Assembly (NCBI RefSeq): GCF_004345645.1
Contig: NZ_SLWS01000006.1
Coordinates: 248,001-312,000, forward strand
From: Actinocrispum wychmicini
GTDB taxonomy: Bacteria; Actinomycetota; Actinomycetes; Mycobacteriales; Pseudonocardiaceae
Direction: 5' to 3'
Length of the DNA stretch: 64,000 nucleotides
How positions within the stretch are numbered: position 1 is the stretch's first letter; the number at the start of each line of letters is the position of its first letter. Shown here piece by piece: positions 51,536 to 60,938 of this stretch. The position numbers and the translations under genes were made by a program. The notes beneath the pieces were generated by a model. The model ran no database searches and was not told the origin of the DNA. It saw only the letters and a program-made list of their open reading frames with translations.

Positions 51536-52744
51536 ATGTCGGGTCATGTAATGGTTTCGTTCAAGCGTCGGGTGTGGGTGCCGATTGCCACGGCTGTGGC
51601 GGTCGTCGCCGCGACGGCAGCACCGGCCACCGCGGCACAAGGTGGCCTCCTGGATCGGGCGTTGGCGGCGGTGCACGCGGCCGGGATGCCCGGCGTCTAC
51701 GCCGAGGTTCGAGACGGCAGGCGGACGTGGCAGGGCGCGTCGGGAGTGGCCGACACGGCCACGGGAAGGCCGGTGCGGCCGGATTTCGAGCACCGGGCGG
51801 GCAGCACCACCAAGACGTTCGTCGCCACGGGTGTGTTGCAACAGGTCGCAGCGGGCCGGATCGATCTGGACGCGCCGATCGCGCGTTATCTGCCCGGCCT
51901 GGTGAAGGACGAACGGGGCCGGAAGGTCACCGTGCGGATGCTGCTCAACCACACCAGCCGGATCGCCGACTACGTCAGCATCGGCGGGCTGTGGGCCACC
52001 ACGGACGACATCTACCGGACCCGGCTGACCAGCTACGCGCCGGAACGGCTCGCTGAGATCGGGCTGAACCTGCCGCCGCTGCCGGGCGAGCCCGGCAGCG
52101 AGCATTCCTACTCCAACACGAACTACGCCATCCTCGGCCTGCTGCTGGCGAAGGTCACCGGGCAACCGGTCCGGGACTACCTGACGCGGAACGTGATCCG
52201 CGCGGCCGGAATCGGCCGCACCACGTACTTTCCCGGCAACGACCCGGTGATCCGTGGCCCGCACTCCCGCGCCTACGACAGCATGTACGGCACCTGGAAC
52301 CCGCCCAAGGACTTCTCCGTCACCAACATGTCCTGGGCCGGCACGGCCGGGGAGATCGTGTCCACCGTCGACGACCTGAACCGGTTCTACCGGGCCCTGT
52401 TGCAGGGCCGGCTGCTGCCGCCCGCGCTGCTGGCCGAGATGAAGAAGCCCGGTACCGCCGACACGACGTACGGGCTGGGTATCTTCTCGCTGCCGATCCC
52501 CGGCTGCGGCACGTTCTGGGGACACGACGGGGGCGCGTTCGGCATGGGCACCTACGCGTTCAGCACCGAGGACGGCACCCGCCAGATCGCGATCGGCATC
52601 AACATGCACAAGTACCAGCAGATCGGCCCCGACGGGCAGATCCAGCAACACGCGATCGACCGCGCGATCGGCGGCCTGATCCGAGCAGGGCTATGTCCCA
52701 GCTCGCCAGCCACCGAGCTCCCCCTGGATGGTGTGCGGGGCTGA
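51536..52744 (+). CDS. Serine hydrolase, beta-lactamase/DD-peptidase fold
   Basis: 402 aa. Signal peptide (VWVPIATAVAVVAATAAPATAA). Catalytic SxxK in HRAGSTTKTFVATG, YxN in HSYSNTNYAILG, and HDGG near the C-terminus in place of KTG. This is the class C/AmpH-like family that includes DD-carboxypeptidases and esterases. Secreted; acts on wall peptides or esters. ATGs at 51536 and 51551 are both possible starts. Ends with a terminator shared with proS. Confidence 0.85.
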   Translation: MSGHVMVSFKRRVWVPIATAVAVVAATAAPATAAQGGLLDRALAAVHAAGMPGVYAEVRDGRRTWQGASGVADTATGRPVRPDFEHRAGSTTKTFVATGVLQQVAAGRIDLDAPIARYLPGLVKDERGRKVTVRMLLNHTSRIADYVSIGGLWATTDDIYRTRLTSYAPERLAEIGLNLPPLPGEPGSEHSYSNTNYAILGLLLAKVTGQPVRDYLTRNVIRAAGIGRTTYFPGNDPVIRGPHSRAYDSMYGTWNPPKDFSVTNMSWAGTAGEIVSTVDDLNRFYRALLQGRLLPPALLAEMKKPGTADTTYGLGIFSLPIPGCGTFWGHDGGAFGMGTYAFSTEDGTRQIAIGINMHKYQQIGPDGQIQQHAIDRAIGGLIRAGLCPSSPATELPLDGVRG

Positions 52745-52759
52745 CCCCGCACACCATCC
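52726..52759. terminator. 15-bp hairpin between convergent genes
   Basis: GGATGGTGTGCGGGG / CCCCGCACACCATCC with loop CTGA; perfect 15-bp stem that overlaps the last codons of the hydrolase gene. No long T-tract, but the stem strength and convergent setting point to a bidirectional terminator. Confidence 0.7.
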
Positions 52760-52764
52760 GTGGG

Positions 52765-54513
52765 TCAGCCCTGGACGAGCGTCTTGATGTGGGCGACGGC
52801 CGAGTCGACCTCGATGTCCGTCCGGTCGCCGGTCCGCCGGTCCTTCACCTCGACGACGCCGTTGGCCAGGCCACGGCCGACCACCACGATCGTCGGCACG
52901 CCGACCAGTTCCGCGTCCGCGAACTTCACGCCCGGCGAGGACGTCCGGTCGTCCAACAGCACCGACACGCCGGCACTGTCCAGCTCCGCCGCCAGCTTCT
53001 CAGCGCCCTGCCGGATGCTGTCGTCCTTGCCCGCCATCACGATGTGCACGTCGAACGGGCTGACCGCGCGCGGCCACACCAGACCCTTGTCGTCGTGGTA
53101 CTGCTCGGCGATCACGGCGACCGCGCGGGACACACCCACGCCGTACGAGCCCATGGTGATCCGGATCGGCTTCGAGTCCGGGCCGAGCGCGTCCAGGCCG
53201 AAGGCGTCCGCGTACTTGCGGCCCAGCTGGAAGATGTGGCCGATCTCGATGCCGCGCGCCGCGACCAGGGTGCCGGTGCCGTCCGGGGCCGGGTCGCCCT
53301 CCCGGACCTCGGCCGCCTCGATCGTGCCGTCCGGCGTGAAGTCCCGGCCGCACACCAGGTCCACCACGTGATGGTCGGCCTTGTCCGCGCCGGTCACCCA
53401 TGCCGTGCCCCGGACCACGCGGGGGTCGACCAGGTAGCGCACGCCGTTGGCGGCCAGCGCGCCCGGCCCGATGTATCCCTTGACCAGGAACGGGTTCGCG
53501 GCGAAGTCACTGTCCTCCAGCAACGCCACCTCGGCCGGTTCGAGCGACGCCTCAAGGCGTTTCATGTCGACCTCGCGGTCGCCCGGCAGGCCCACCCCCA
53601 GCAGCGTCCACTCCTTGGCGCCGGGCTGGCGGGTCTTGAGCAGGACGTTCTTCAACGTGTCCGCGGCCGTGAACTTCCGGCCGAGGTCCGCGGCGTTGAG
53701 GAAGTCCACAAGGGACTCGATGGTCGGCGTGTTGGGCGTGTGGTGGATCTGCGCGTCGGCCTTGTCCGCAATGGACTGCTCCGGGGGCGCCGGGGTGACG
53801 ACCGCTTCCACGTTGGCCGCGTAGTCCGAGCCGGTGCTACGGACGTACGTGTCCTCACCCGACTCCGCGACGGCCAGGAACTCCTCCGAGGCCGACCCGC
53901 CCATCGCCCCGGACGTCGCCTTGACGATCACGTACTCCATGCCGAGCCGGTCGAACAGCTTGATGTACGCGTCCCGGTGCAGCTGGTACGACCGGGCCAG
54001 ACCCGCATCGTCCAGGTCGAACGTGTACGAGTCCTTCATCACGAACTCGCGGCCGCGCAGGATCCCGGCCCGCGGCCGCGCCTCGTCCCGGTACTTCGTC
54101 TGGATCTGGTAGAGGATGACCGGATAGTCCTTGTACGAGCTGAACTCGCCCTTCACGGTCAGCGCGAAGAGCTCCTCATGGGTGGGGCCGAGCAGGTAGT
54201 CGGCCCCTTTCCGGTCCTTGAGCCGGAACAGGTTCGGGCCGTACTCGGTCCACCGGTTGGTGGTCTCGTAGGGCTCACGCGGCAGCAGCGCGGGGAACTG
54301 GATCTCCTGCGCGCCGATCGCGTCCATCTCCTCGCGCACGATGTTCTCGACCTTGCGCAGCACCCGCATGCCCAACGGCAGCCACGAGTAACCGCCCGGG
54401 GCCACCCGGCGGACGTAGCCGGCGCGTACCAGCAGCTTGTGGCTGGGTACCTCGGCGTCCGCCGGATCCTCACGCAAGGTGCGCAGGAACAACGACGACA
54501 TCCTGGTGATCAC
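52765..54513 (-). CDS. proS: Prolyl-tRNA synthetase
   Basis: 582 aa from GTG 54511-54513 ([32 protein letters not shown]), the conserved bacterial-type start. Class II motifs: motif 2 [23 protein letters not shown] (broken here as FRDEARPR), editing domain in the middle (about 225-400, the bacterial-type insertion), motif 3 [17 protein letters not shown], anticodon domain at the end ([33 protein letters not shown]). Attaches proline to tRNA-Pro. Confidence 0.96.
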   Translation of the reverse strand: MITRMSSLFLRTLREDPADAEVPSHKLLVRAGYVRRVAPGGYSWLPLGMRVLRKVENIVREEMDAIGAQEIQFPALLPREPYETTNRWTEYGPNLFRLKDRKGADYLLGPTHEELFALTVKGEFSSYKDYPVILYQIQTKYRDEARPRAGILRGREFVMKDSYTFDLDDAGLARSYQLHRDAYIKLFDRLGMEYVIVKATSGAMGGSASEEFLAVAESGEDTYVRSTGSDYAANVEAVVTPAPPEQSIADKADAQIHHTPNTPTIESLVDFLNAADLGRKFTAADTLKNVLLKTRQPGAKEWTLLGVGLPGDREVDMKRLEASLEPAEVALLEDSDFAANPFLVKGYIGPGALAANGVRYLVDPRVVRGTAWVTGADKADHHVVDLVCGRDFTPDGTIEAAEVREGDPAPDGTGTLVAARGIEIGHIFQLGRKYADAFGLDALGPDSKPIRITMGSYGVGVSRAVAVIAEQYHDDKGLVWPRAVSPFDVHIVMAGKDDSIRQGAEKLAAELDSAGVSVLLDDRTSSPGVKFADAELVGVPTIVVVGRGLANGVVEVKDRRTGDRTDIEVDSAVAHIKTLVQG

Positions 54514-54582
54514 GGCGTTCACATCCTCATGGCTGGTGTGCCCCAAGAGGGTAATGAACGCCGCCGTCGCTCTTCCAACCGG

Positions 54583-56499
54583 TTAAACGACCCGCTCGTT
54601 GCCGCCGTCGATCGGCACCTGCGCGCCGGTGGTGCACGCGAACGTGTCCGAGCACAGCTCGGCGACCAGCCGGGCCACCGCCGAACTGGTCACCTCCACG
54701 CCCAACAGGTTGCGGCGCTTGTACTCCTCGATCAGCACGCCGTAGTGCGACGCCCGCTGCTCGATCAGCTCCCGCGTCCAGATCCCGGTGTCGAAGACGG
54801 CGTCCGGATGGACCATGTTCACCCGGATGCGGTCCTTGGCCCACTCCAGCGCCGCCACCCTGGCCAGCTGGGTCACCGCCGCCTTGGACGCCGAGTACGC
54901 GACCGCCCCCGGGCCGGGCGCCGGCACGTTCTTGGAGGAGATGACGACCACCCGGCCGCCTTTCGGCGAGTGCTTCAACAGCGGGTGGACCTGGGTGAAC
55001 AGCTCGGCGACCGCGTCGGAGTTCACCGCCATGGTCTTGCGCCAGGCCGCCGCGGACAGCTCGGCCACCGGCATGCTGCCCGGGAACACCCCGGCCGACG
55101 GGACGACGATGTCGACCCCGCCGAACCGTTCCACCCCCTGCCGGATCGCCGCCGCCATCGCCTTCGGGTCGGTGACGTCCGCCTGCAGCCCCAGGTAGTC
55201 CGTGGTGGACTCGGACGCGGTCAGGTCGATGCCGACCACGCTCGCGCCCCTGGCCCGCAGCACGTCCGCGCACGCCTTGCCGATGCCGGACGCGGCGCCG
55301 GTGACCAGCGCGACCTCGCCGGCGAACTCGGGCGGCTCGCCGGCCAGCTTGAGCTTCGCCTGCTCCAGGTCCCAGTACTCGACCGCGAAGATGTCCTCCG
55401 GCGGCAGCGCCCGGTACGTCCCGACCGCCTCGGCCCGCTCGATGATCTTGATGGTGTGCAGGTAGATGTCCCGCGCGATGTCCGCGTCCCGGGCCCGCCG
55501 GCCGACCGTGAGCATGCCCAGTTCGGTGTCCAGCATCACCCGTGGCGCCGGGTCGAGCATGGTCAGCCCGGGAGTGGCGTTCGCCCGGAAGTACTGCTTG
55601 TAGTCGGCCATGTAACCGGTGGCGCCCCGGCCGATCAGCGGAATCCGCTTGGTCCGGATCACGTGGTCCGGGGTGGCCGGGCCGCGGCCGGCCACGTCGG
55701 CCAGGTCCGCCCGGCCGACGAACGACATCACCGCCGGGGTGGTGTGCCGGCTGACGATCATCGGCGCGCCCGCGGCCTCGGAGATCCGGGAGCGGATCTT
55801 GGCAAGCACGATCGCGGGCACCTCGGGCACCCTCGCCTCACCCGGCGTGTACTCGCCCAGATACTCCTCCGCCAGGGTGACCAGCTCGATGTGCCGGTCG
55901 TACGCCTGCTTGGCGTCGGTGCCGAACGTGACCAGGCCATGGTTCATCAGCACCATGCCCACCGTGTTCTCGGTGACGTGCCGCGGGTACAGGTCCACGA
56001 CCTTGCGCGCCAGCTGGAACCCGGGCATGACGTACGGGATCACCACGACCTTGTCGCCGAAGACCTCTTGGACCAGCGGCTTCTCCAGGTTGGACAACGC
56101 GATCACGGCGTCCGCGTGGCTGTGCAGGATCGCCGCGTGCGGCAACGCGGCGTGCAGCAACGTCTCCACGCTCGGGTCCGGCGCCTTCGCGTCCAGCAAC
56201 GCACACCGCAGCTCGTTCATCATGGCGCTGTCCGGCAGCTCCTCCACGTCCAGCAGCGCACGCAGCCGGGCCAACCGCAGCGGCGCGAACCCCGGGCGCT
56301 CGATGTCCGCGAGATCCCAGCCGCTTCCCTTGACGTACAACACTTCCACCGGGTCGCCGGTGACGTCGTCGACGACCACCTTCACCGAGGTGTTGCCGCC
56401 GCCGTGCAGCACCAGGTCCGGTTCGCCGCCCAGCAGCCGGGATCCGTGGACGCACTGGTCGAGTGGGTCGGTCGTGGTTTCAGCCCAACGGTTTTCCAT
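54583..56499 (-). CDS. Bifunctional class II aldolase / short-chain dehydrogenase
   Basis: 638 aa. Residues about 1-370 form a class II (zinc) aldolase: LVLHGGGNTSVKV, AAILHSHADAVIAL (zinc histidines) and NHGLVTFG. Residues about 390-638 form an SDR: LVTGAASGIGKACADVL (NAD binding), then VVPSAG, the S and YSASKAA motif, and a C-terminus VDGGNERVV-like. This RhaD-SDR fusion is known from rhamnose use (aldolase plus lactaldehyde oxidation). Here it overlaps mtnA by 20 nt, so a 5-deoxyribulose- or methylthioribulose-1-phosphate substrate is more likely; inference from context. Confidence 0.85.
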   Translation of the reverse strand: MENRWAETTTDPLDQCVHGSRLLGGEPDLVLHGGGNTSVKVVVDDVTGDPVEVLYVKGSGWDLADIERPGFAPLRLARLRALLDVEELPDSAMMNELRCALLDAKAPDPSVETLLHAALPHAAILHSHADAVIALSNLEKPLVQEVFGDKVVVIPYVMPGFQLARKVVDLYPRHVTENTVGMVLMNHGLVTFGTDAKQAYDRHIELVTLAEEYLGEYTPGEARVPEVPAIVLAKIRSRISEAAGAPMIVSRHTTPAVMSFVGRADLADVAGRGPATPDHVIRTKRIPLIGRGATGYMADYKQYFRANATPGLTMLDPAPRVMLDTELGMLTVGRRARDADIARDIYLHTIKIIERAEAVGTYRALPPEDIFAVEYWDLEQAKLKLAGEPPEFAGEVALVTGAASGIGKACADVLRARGASVVGIDLTASESTTDYLGLQADVTDPKAMAAAIRQGVERFGGVDIVVPSAGVFPGSMPVAELSAAAWRKTMAVNSDAVAELFTQVHPLLKHSPKGGRVVVISSKNVPAPGPGAVAYSASKAAVTQLARVAALEWAKDRIRVNMVHPDAVFDTGIWTRELIEQRASHYGVLIEEYKRRNLLGVEVTSSAVARLVAELCSDTFACTTGAQVPIDGGNERVV

Positions 56500-57430
56500 G
56501 GATGATCCGTTCGTCGGTGACGATGGCGGTGACCAGGTCCGCCGGTGTCACGTCGAATGCGAGGTTCAGGGCCGGGGTGCCGGCCGGCGGGTCGATCTCG
56601 GCGGCGTCCCGGATCTCGATGTGCACGCTGTCGCCGTCCGGGGTGGCCATGTCGATCGTGGACTCCGGCGCGGCCACCACGAACGGAATCCCCTTGCGGG
56701 CCGCGGCGAGCGCCAGCGGGTACGTGCCGATCTTGTTGACCACGTCCCCGTTCGCGGTGATCCGGTCCGCGCCGACGACCACCGCGTCGACCATCCCGCG
56801 CGCCACCACCGTCGGCCCCGCGGAGTCGACCACCACGGTGTGCTCAACGCCCATCTGCTTGAGTTCCCAGGCCGTCAGGCGAGAGCCCTGAAGGAGAGGA
56901 CGTGTCTCGTCCAGGAACACCCGGCCCAGGGCGTTGCGTTCCTGCAGGGCGCGCACGACCCCGAGAGCGGTGCCCCACTCGACGCACGCGAGCGCGCCCG
57001 CGTTGCAGTGCGTGTGCACGTTGACCCGTGGCCCGATCCGCTCGACGAGCCACTCCGCGCCGCGCTTGCCCAACGCGCTGTTGCGGCGAACGTCGTCCTC
57101 CAGGACGAACACCGCCTCCGCCACCACCGCTTCGACGCCGTGCTCCAGCTTGGCCAGCACCCGGTCGACACCCCAGGCCAAATTCACCGCGGTTGGACGC
57201 GCCGTCCGCAGCAAGGCGGCCTCCGCCCGGACGTCACCGCCGTTCACAGCCGACAACGCGACCCCCAGCGCACCGGCGACGCCGAGCGCCGGAGCACCCC
57301 GGATGGCGAGCCGTCTGATGGCGTCCACCAGGTCTTTCACCGTGTTGATGGACAGCGTGACCACGTCGCCGGGCAGCCGGGTCTGGTCGATCGCCACGAC
57401 CCGCGCGTCGACCCAGTCGATGGTCCGCAT
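56480..57430 (-). CDS. mtnA: S-methyl-5-thioribose-1-phosphate isomerase
   Basis: 316 aa from ATG 57428-57430 (MRTIDWVDARVVAIDQTRLPG). IRGAPALGVAGALGVAL, NVHTHCNAGALACVEWGTALGV (active-site Cys), FLDETRPLLQGSRLTAWELKQMG, ADRITANGDVVNKIGTY (catalytic Asp) identify MtnA. Isomerises methylthioribose-1-phosphate, and in related enzymes 5-deoxyribose-1-phosphate, to the ketose. Upstream partner of the aldolase/SDR gene. No MtnB-D or MtnK seen in this window. Confidence 0.92.
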   Translation of the reverse strand: MRTIDWVDARVVAIDQTRLPGDVVTLSINTVKDLVDAIRRLAIRGAPALGVAGALGVALSAVNGGDVRAEAALLRTARPTAVNLAWGVDRVLAKLEHGVEAVVAEAVFVLEDDVRRNSALGKRGAEWLVERIGPRVNVHTHCNAGALACVEWGTALGVVRALQERNALGRVFLDETRPLLQGSRLTAWELKQMGVEHTVVVDSAGPTVVARGMVDAVVVGADRITANGDVVNKIGTYPLALAAARKGIPFVVAAPESTIDMATPDGDSVHIEIRDAAEIDPPAGTPALNLAFDVTPADLVTAIVTDERIIHGKPLG

Positions 57431-57488
57431 GCCCCATGTGTAGCCGACTCGGCCGGTTTTGTCGGTGTGTGTCGTTAACGTTCGCGCC

Positions 57489-57839
57489 ATGACACTCTCA
57501 CTGGCGATGGTCACCATCGACTGCGCGGAACCGCGGGAGCTGGCGAAGTTCTGGACCGCCGCGCTGAACGCCCAGGTCGAGCAGGACTACGACGGCTTCT
57601 TCATGATCCTCACCCGGGCCGACGGCCCGGCCCTCGGCCTGCAGAAGGTGGCCGAGGACCTCACCGGAAAGAACAGAGTGCACATGGACCTGCACACCGC
57701 GGACCGGCACGCCGAGGTCGCCCGGCTGACCGAACTGGGGGCGACGGTCGTGGACGAGCAGAAGGTGCCCGGCATGGCCTGGACCGTCCTGAGCGACCCG
57801 GCCGGCAACGTCTTCTGTGTGGGCCAGCCCGGCGGCTGA
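57489..57839 (+). CDS. VOC-superfamily (glyoxalase-fold) protein
   Basis: 116 aa. AMVTIDCAEPRELAKFWTAAL, RVHMDLHTADRHAEVARL and WTVLSDPAGNVFCVGQP are the two beta-alpha-beta-beta-beta units of the single-domain glyoxalase/bleomycin-resistance fold common in actinobacteria. Function undefined. Confidence 0.85.
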   Translation: MTLSLAMVTIDCAEPRELAKFWTAALNAQVEQDYDGFFMILTRADGPALGLQKVAEDLTGKNRVHMDLHTADRHAEVARLTELGATVVDEQKVPGMAWTVLSDPAGNVFCVGQPGG

Positions 57840-57884
57840 GACACGGATCACGGCTGGTTCCAGGCTTGACTACAATCACTGTCC

Positions 57885-58622
57885 GTGCTCGTGCTGCTTC
57901 CGCCGTCGGAGACCAAGGCCGAGGGCGGCAGCGGACCGGCCCTTGACCTCGCCGCCCTGTCGTTCCCGGATCTCGACCCGGTCCGGGAGAAGCTCGTCTC
58001 GGCCCTGGTCGACCTGGCCGCCGACGTGCCCGCTTCACTGGCCGCGCTCGGCCTGTCCGAGCGTCAGTCCGACGAGGTGCGGCGCAACACGGAACTTCGT
58101 CAGTCGCCGACCGTGCCGGCGCTATCGCGGTACACAGGTGTGCTGTACGACGCTCTGGACGTGGCGGGGATGAAGCGGGCGGAGCGTGGTCGTGCCGGTG
58201 GGCGGCTGGCGGTCGCGTCCGCGCTGTTCGGGCTGGTGCGTCCGGACGACCTGGTGCCGTCGTACCGGCTGTCGGCGTCGAGCGCGGTGCCCGGCGTGGG
58301 GCCGTTGGGGGCGTTGTGGCGGCCCGCACTCGGGCCTGTCCTGGCTGGTCTGGACGGGTTGGTCGTGGACCTGCGGTCGGGTCCGTACGCGGCGCTGGCG
58401 AAGATCCCGGACGCGGTGACCGTCCAGGTGGTGTCCGAGCAGGTCGGCGGGCGCCGGCAGGCGGTGACCCACTTCAACAAGGCCCACAAGGGGAAACTCG
58501 CGCGAGCGCTGGCCACCGCGCCCCGCGAACCCGGCAATCTTGCCGGAATAGTCCGAATCGCCACGAAAGCCGGTCTTCGGCTGGAGCGGACGTCGGACCG
58601 CGGGTTCGAACTGGTGGTGTGA
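57885..58622 (+). CDS. yaaA: YaaA family peroxide-stress protein
   Basis: 245 aa. MLVLLPPSETKAEGGSGPALDL is the diagnostic YaaA start; RYTGVLYDALDVAGM, PSYRLSASS, VVDLRSGPYAAL, THFNKAHKGKLARAL follow in order. YaaA lowers free iron and protects DNA from peroxide in E. coli, and its fold binds DNA. GTG start. Confidence 0.92.
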   Translation: MLVLLPPSETKAEGGSGPALDLAALSFPDLDPVREKLVSALVDLAADVPASLAALGLSERQSDEVRRNTELRQSPTVPALSRYTGVLYDALDVAGMKRAERGRAGGRLAVASALFGLVRPDDLVPSYRLSASSAVPGVGPLGALWRPALGPVLAGLDGLVVDLRSGPYAALAKIPDAVTVQVVSEQVGGRRQAVTHFNKAHKGKLARALATAPREPGNLAGIVRIATKAGLRLERTSDRGFELVV

Positions 58623-58812
58623 CGTTCGCCAAGTCACGACGCGGCCCCGCAGGTCAAAACCAATATGCGAGATGCGGTAAACTGATCCAGTACCGCGAGA
58701 TTCACTCGTGTGTGCTCCCCATCCAGCGGCGTACTTGGTCCCCGGACCGGAGCGCCGGGCTCGTCCGGCCGGAACCACCTGCTCGGGACGTGCCATTTTC
58801 CGAGAGGTTTTC

Positions 58813-60171
58813 GTGCTACCCACGTTCGACCAGCTGGGCCTGCCCCAGCCGCTACTCAACGCCCTGTCCCAGGCCGGCATCGCCGAACCGTTCCCCATCC
58901 AGGCAGCCACCCTGCCCGACGCGCTCGCCGGCAAGGACGTCCTCGGCCGCGCGCAGACCGGCTCCGGCAAGACGCTCGCGTTCGGACTCGCGCTGCTGTC
59001 CCGGCTCGACGGTGGCCGCGCCAAGCCGAAGCGCCCGCGCGCGCTGATCCTCGTGCCAACGCGTGAACTGGCCATGCAGGTGAGCGACGTGCTGTCGCCG
59101 CTGGCCCGCTCGCTCGGCTTGTGGTGCCGGGCCGCCGTCGGCGGGATGTCGTTCGTCAAGCAGGCCGAGGCGCTGCGCCGAGGCGTCGACCTGCTGATCG
59201 CGACGCCCGGCCGGTTGTCCGACCACGTCCGGCAAGGCACGTGCGTGCTCGACGACGTGCTGTACTCCGCGATCGACGAAGCCGACCAGATGGCGGACAT
59301 GGGGTTCCTGCCGCAGGTCCGCGAGATCATGGACCTGACCGACCCGAACGGCCAGCGGCTGCTCTTCTCGGCCACTCTGGACGGCGACGTCGACCAGCTG
59401 ATCAAGCAGTACATGACGAGCCCGGTCACCCACTCGGTCGCGCCCGCAACCGCCAGCGTGACCACAATGGACCACCACGTCCTGCTGGTGTCCCGTGAGG
59501 ACAAACCAGCGGTGGTGGCCGAGGTCGCGGCCCGCGAAGGCCGCACGATCATGTTCGTCCGCACCAAGCACCACGTGGACCGCCTGGCCACCCGCCTGCG
59601 CTCGATCGGCATCAACGCCGGCGCGCTGCACGGCGGCAAGGCGCAGGGTGCCCGCACCCGCGTCCTCGGCGAGTTCAAGGACGGCCACACCCCGGTGCTG
59701 GTCGCGACCGACGTCGCCGCCCGCGGCATCCACGTCGACGACGTGAGCCTCGTCGTCCACGTCGACCCCCCGGCCGACCCCAAGGACTACCTGCACCGCG
59801 CCGGCCGCACCGCCCGCGCCGGCCAGTCCGGCACAGTGATCACCCTGATCACCCACGACCAGCGGCACAGCGTCCGCCGCCTGACCGACCGCGCCGGCGT
59901 CCGCGCCCACAACGTCCGGGTCCGCCCAGGCGACGCGGAACTGATCCGCATCACCGGCGCCCGAACCCCCAGCGGCGAACCAGTCCCCGAGCGCCCAGTA
60001 CCCGCCGCCCGCCCCAAAGCCCGCACCGGCGGCTACAAAGGCCGAAAGTTCGGCAACACCAACGCAAAGCGCGACGGCGGCAAATTCGGCGGCCCCAAGC
60101 GCGACGGCGGCAACCGTTCCTTCCGCGGCAAGCGCGAAGGCGGCCGCTCAGAACACGCCACCCACCGCTGA
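58813..60171 (+). CDS. DEAD-box RNA helicase
   Basis: 452 aa; GTG start behind GAGAGG. Q motif (GIAEPFPIQ), motif I RAQTGSGKT, Ia PTRELAMQV, II DEAD in AIDEADQMADMGF, III SAT, V VATDVAARGIHV, VI HRAGRTARAG. C-terminal basic Gly/Arg/Lys tail (KRDGGKFGG-type repeats, about 405-452) that may bind RNA unspecifically. RhlE-like. Upstream gap of 190 nt contains an AT-richer stretch, possibly a cold- or stress-controlled leader. Confidence 0.93.
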   Translation: MLPTFDQLGLPQPLLNALSQAGIAEPFPIQAATLPDALAGKDVLGRAQTGSGKTLAFGLALLSRLDGGRAKPKRPRALILVPTRELAMQVSDVLSPLARSLGLWCRAAVGGMSFVKQAEALRRGVDLLIATPGRLSDHVRQGTCVLDDVLYSAIDEADQMADMGFLPQVREIMDLTDPNGQRLLFSATLDGDVDQLIKQYMTSPVTHSVAPATASVTTMDHHVLLVSREDKPAVVAEVAAREGRTIMFVRTKHHVDRLATRLRSIGINAGALHGGKAQGARTRVLGEFKDGHTPVLVATDVAARGIHVDDVSLVVHVDPPADPKDYLHRAGRTARAGQSGTVITLITHDQRHSVRRLTDRAGVRAHNVRVRPGDAELIRITGARTPSGEPVPERPVPAARPKARTGGYKGRKFGNTNAKRDGGKFGGPKRDGGNRSFRGKREGGRSEHATHR

Positions 60172-60178
60172 GTCCGTT

Positions 60179-60209
60179 GGCTGGCCTCGGCACACCACCG
60201 AGGCCAGCC
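60179..60209 (+). terminator. 12-bp hairpin after the helicase gene
   Basis: GGCTGGCCTCGG / CCGAGGCCAGCC with loop CACACCA. Perfect stem 5 nt after the stop codon; no T-tract. Confidence 0.65.
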
Positions 60210-60322
60210 AGCGCGACCAACCCGATCTGTGCTAACCTTTAAGTGCGCTGGCCACTAGGCCATCGAAGTGGACCCGGCAGCCCCTCGGACGGTGGGCGGG
60301 CCGGGTTCTGCGCTATCCGGGG

Positions 60323-60844
60323 TCAGAGAGTTCGCACACCGACGACCATTTCCCTAACTCGTTGACGCCAGGGATCGCCACGCTGCCAGCACCACGCGAT
60401 CGCATCAGGGATGGCAAGCAGCGGTTCTTCGTGCGTGCGAAGGTGCTCATACCGCAGTTTCACGCAGTTCACCTCATGAATCCGCGCGTACAGAACTCGA
60501 TTGTCCATGTCGACAATCGAGTCGTCACGTTCCAGAACCAACATTCGGGCGTCCTGAATCACCAAATCCGTGACAAGCTCGCGTAGACACGCTTCTCGTT
60601 GCCGTCGTCGAGGTAGCGCCGATCCATCGTAGATCGTCGCCAACGGCGAGAACTCGGCGATGCGGTCAAGGATCATCTTTCGTCGCCCGTCGTTCTCCTG
60701 GATGAAGTGGATCCGACGCTGTCCTGGCATCACCAGCCCACGAATGGCGCGCCGAGCCGCGGCGAGATCGGCAGGGTGCACAGCAGCCGCGGTGAGCAGT
60801 ACGCCTCTCGCCTTTGTCTCGTCCACGAACACGTGTGCGGACAT
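60323..60844 (-). CDS. DUF3800-like protein
   Basis: 173 aa from ATG 60842-60844. HVFVDETKARGVLLTAAAVH, IRGLVMPGQRRIHFIQENDGRR (broken at QENDGRR) and MDNRVLYARIHEVNC have the outline of DUF3800, an RNase H-like family often tied to mobile elements and defence islands. Conserved N-terminal Asp/Glu (VDET) is present. Small for the family. Confidence 0.6.
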   Translation of the reverse strand: MSAHVFVDETKARGVLLTAAAVHPADLAAARRAIRGLVMPGQRRIHFIQENDGRRKMILDRIAEFSPLATIYDGSALPRRRQREACLRELVTDLVIQDARMLVLERDDSIVDMDNRVLYARIHEVNCVKLRYEHLRTHEEPLLAIPDAIAWCWQRGDPWRQRVREMVVGVRTL

Positions 60845-60938
60845 CCGCCCATTATGTCGATCACCACCGACAGTCCCGATTGGACTACTCCTTGATAACC
60901 GGTGGCGATCAAGTCGGTCGCGAGGTTCACTCTGCGGT

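Noticed and set aside
52693-56505. 1270-codon open frame on the + strand across proS and the aldolase gene
   Set aside because: Runs through two well-identified opposite genes; composition (His/Arg/Gly-rich) typical of a reverse-frame shadow.
60220-60310. tRNA-like stretch between helicase and DUF3800 genes
   Set aside because: Some paired segments (TGGCCACTAGGCCA) but no complete cloverleaf, no GGTTCRA-like T arm.
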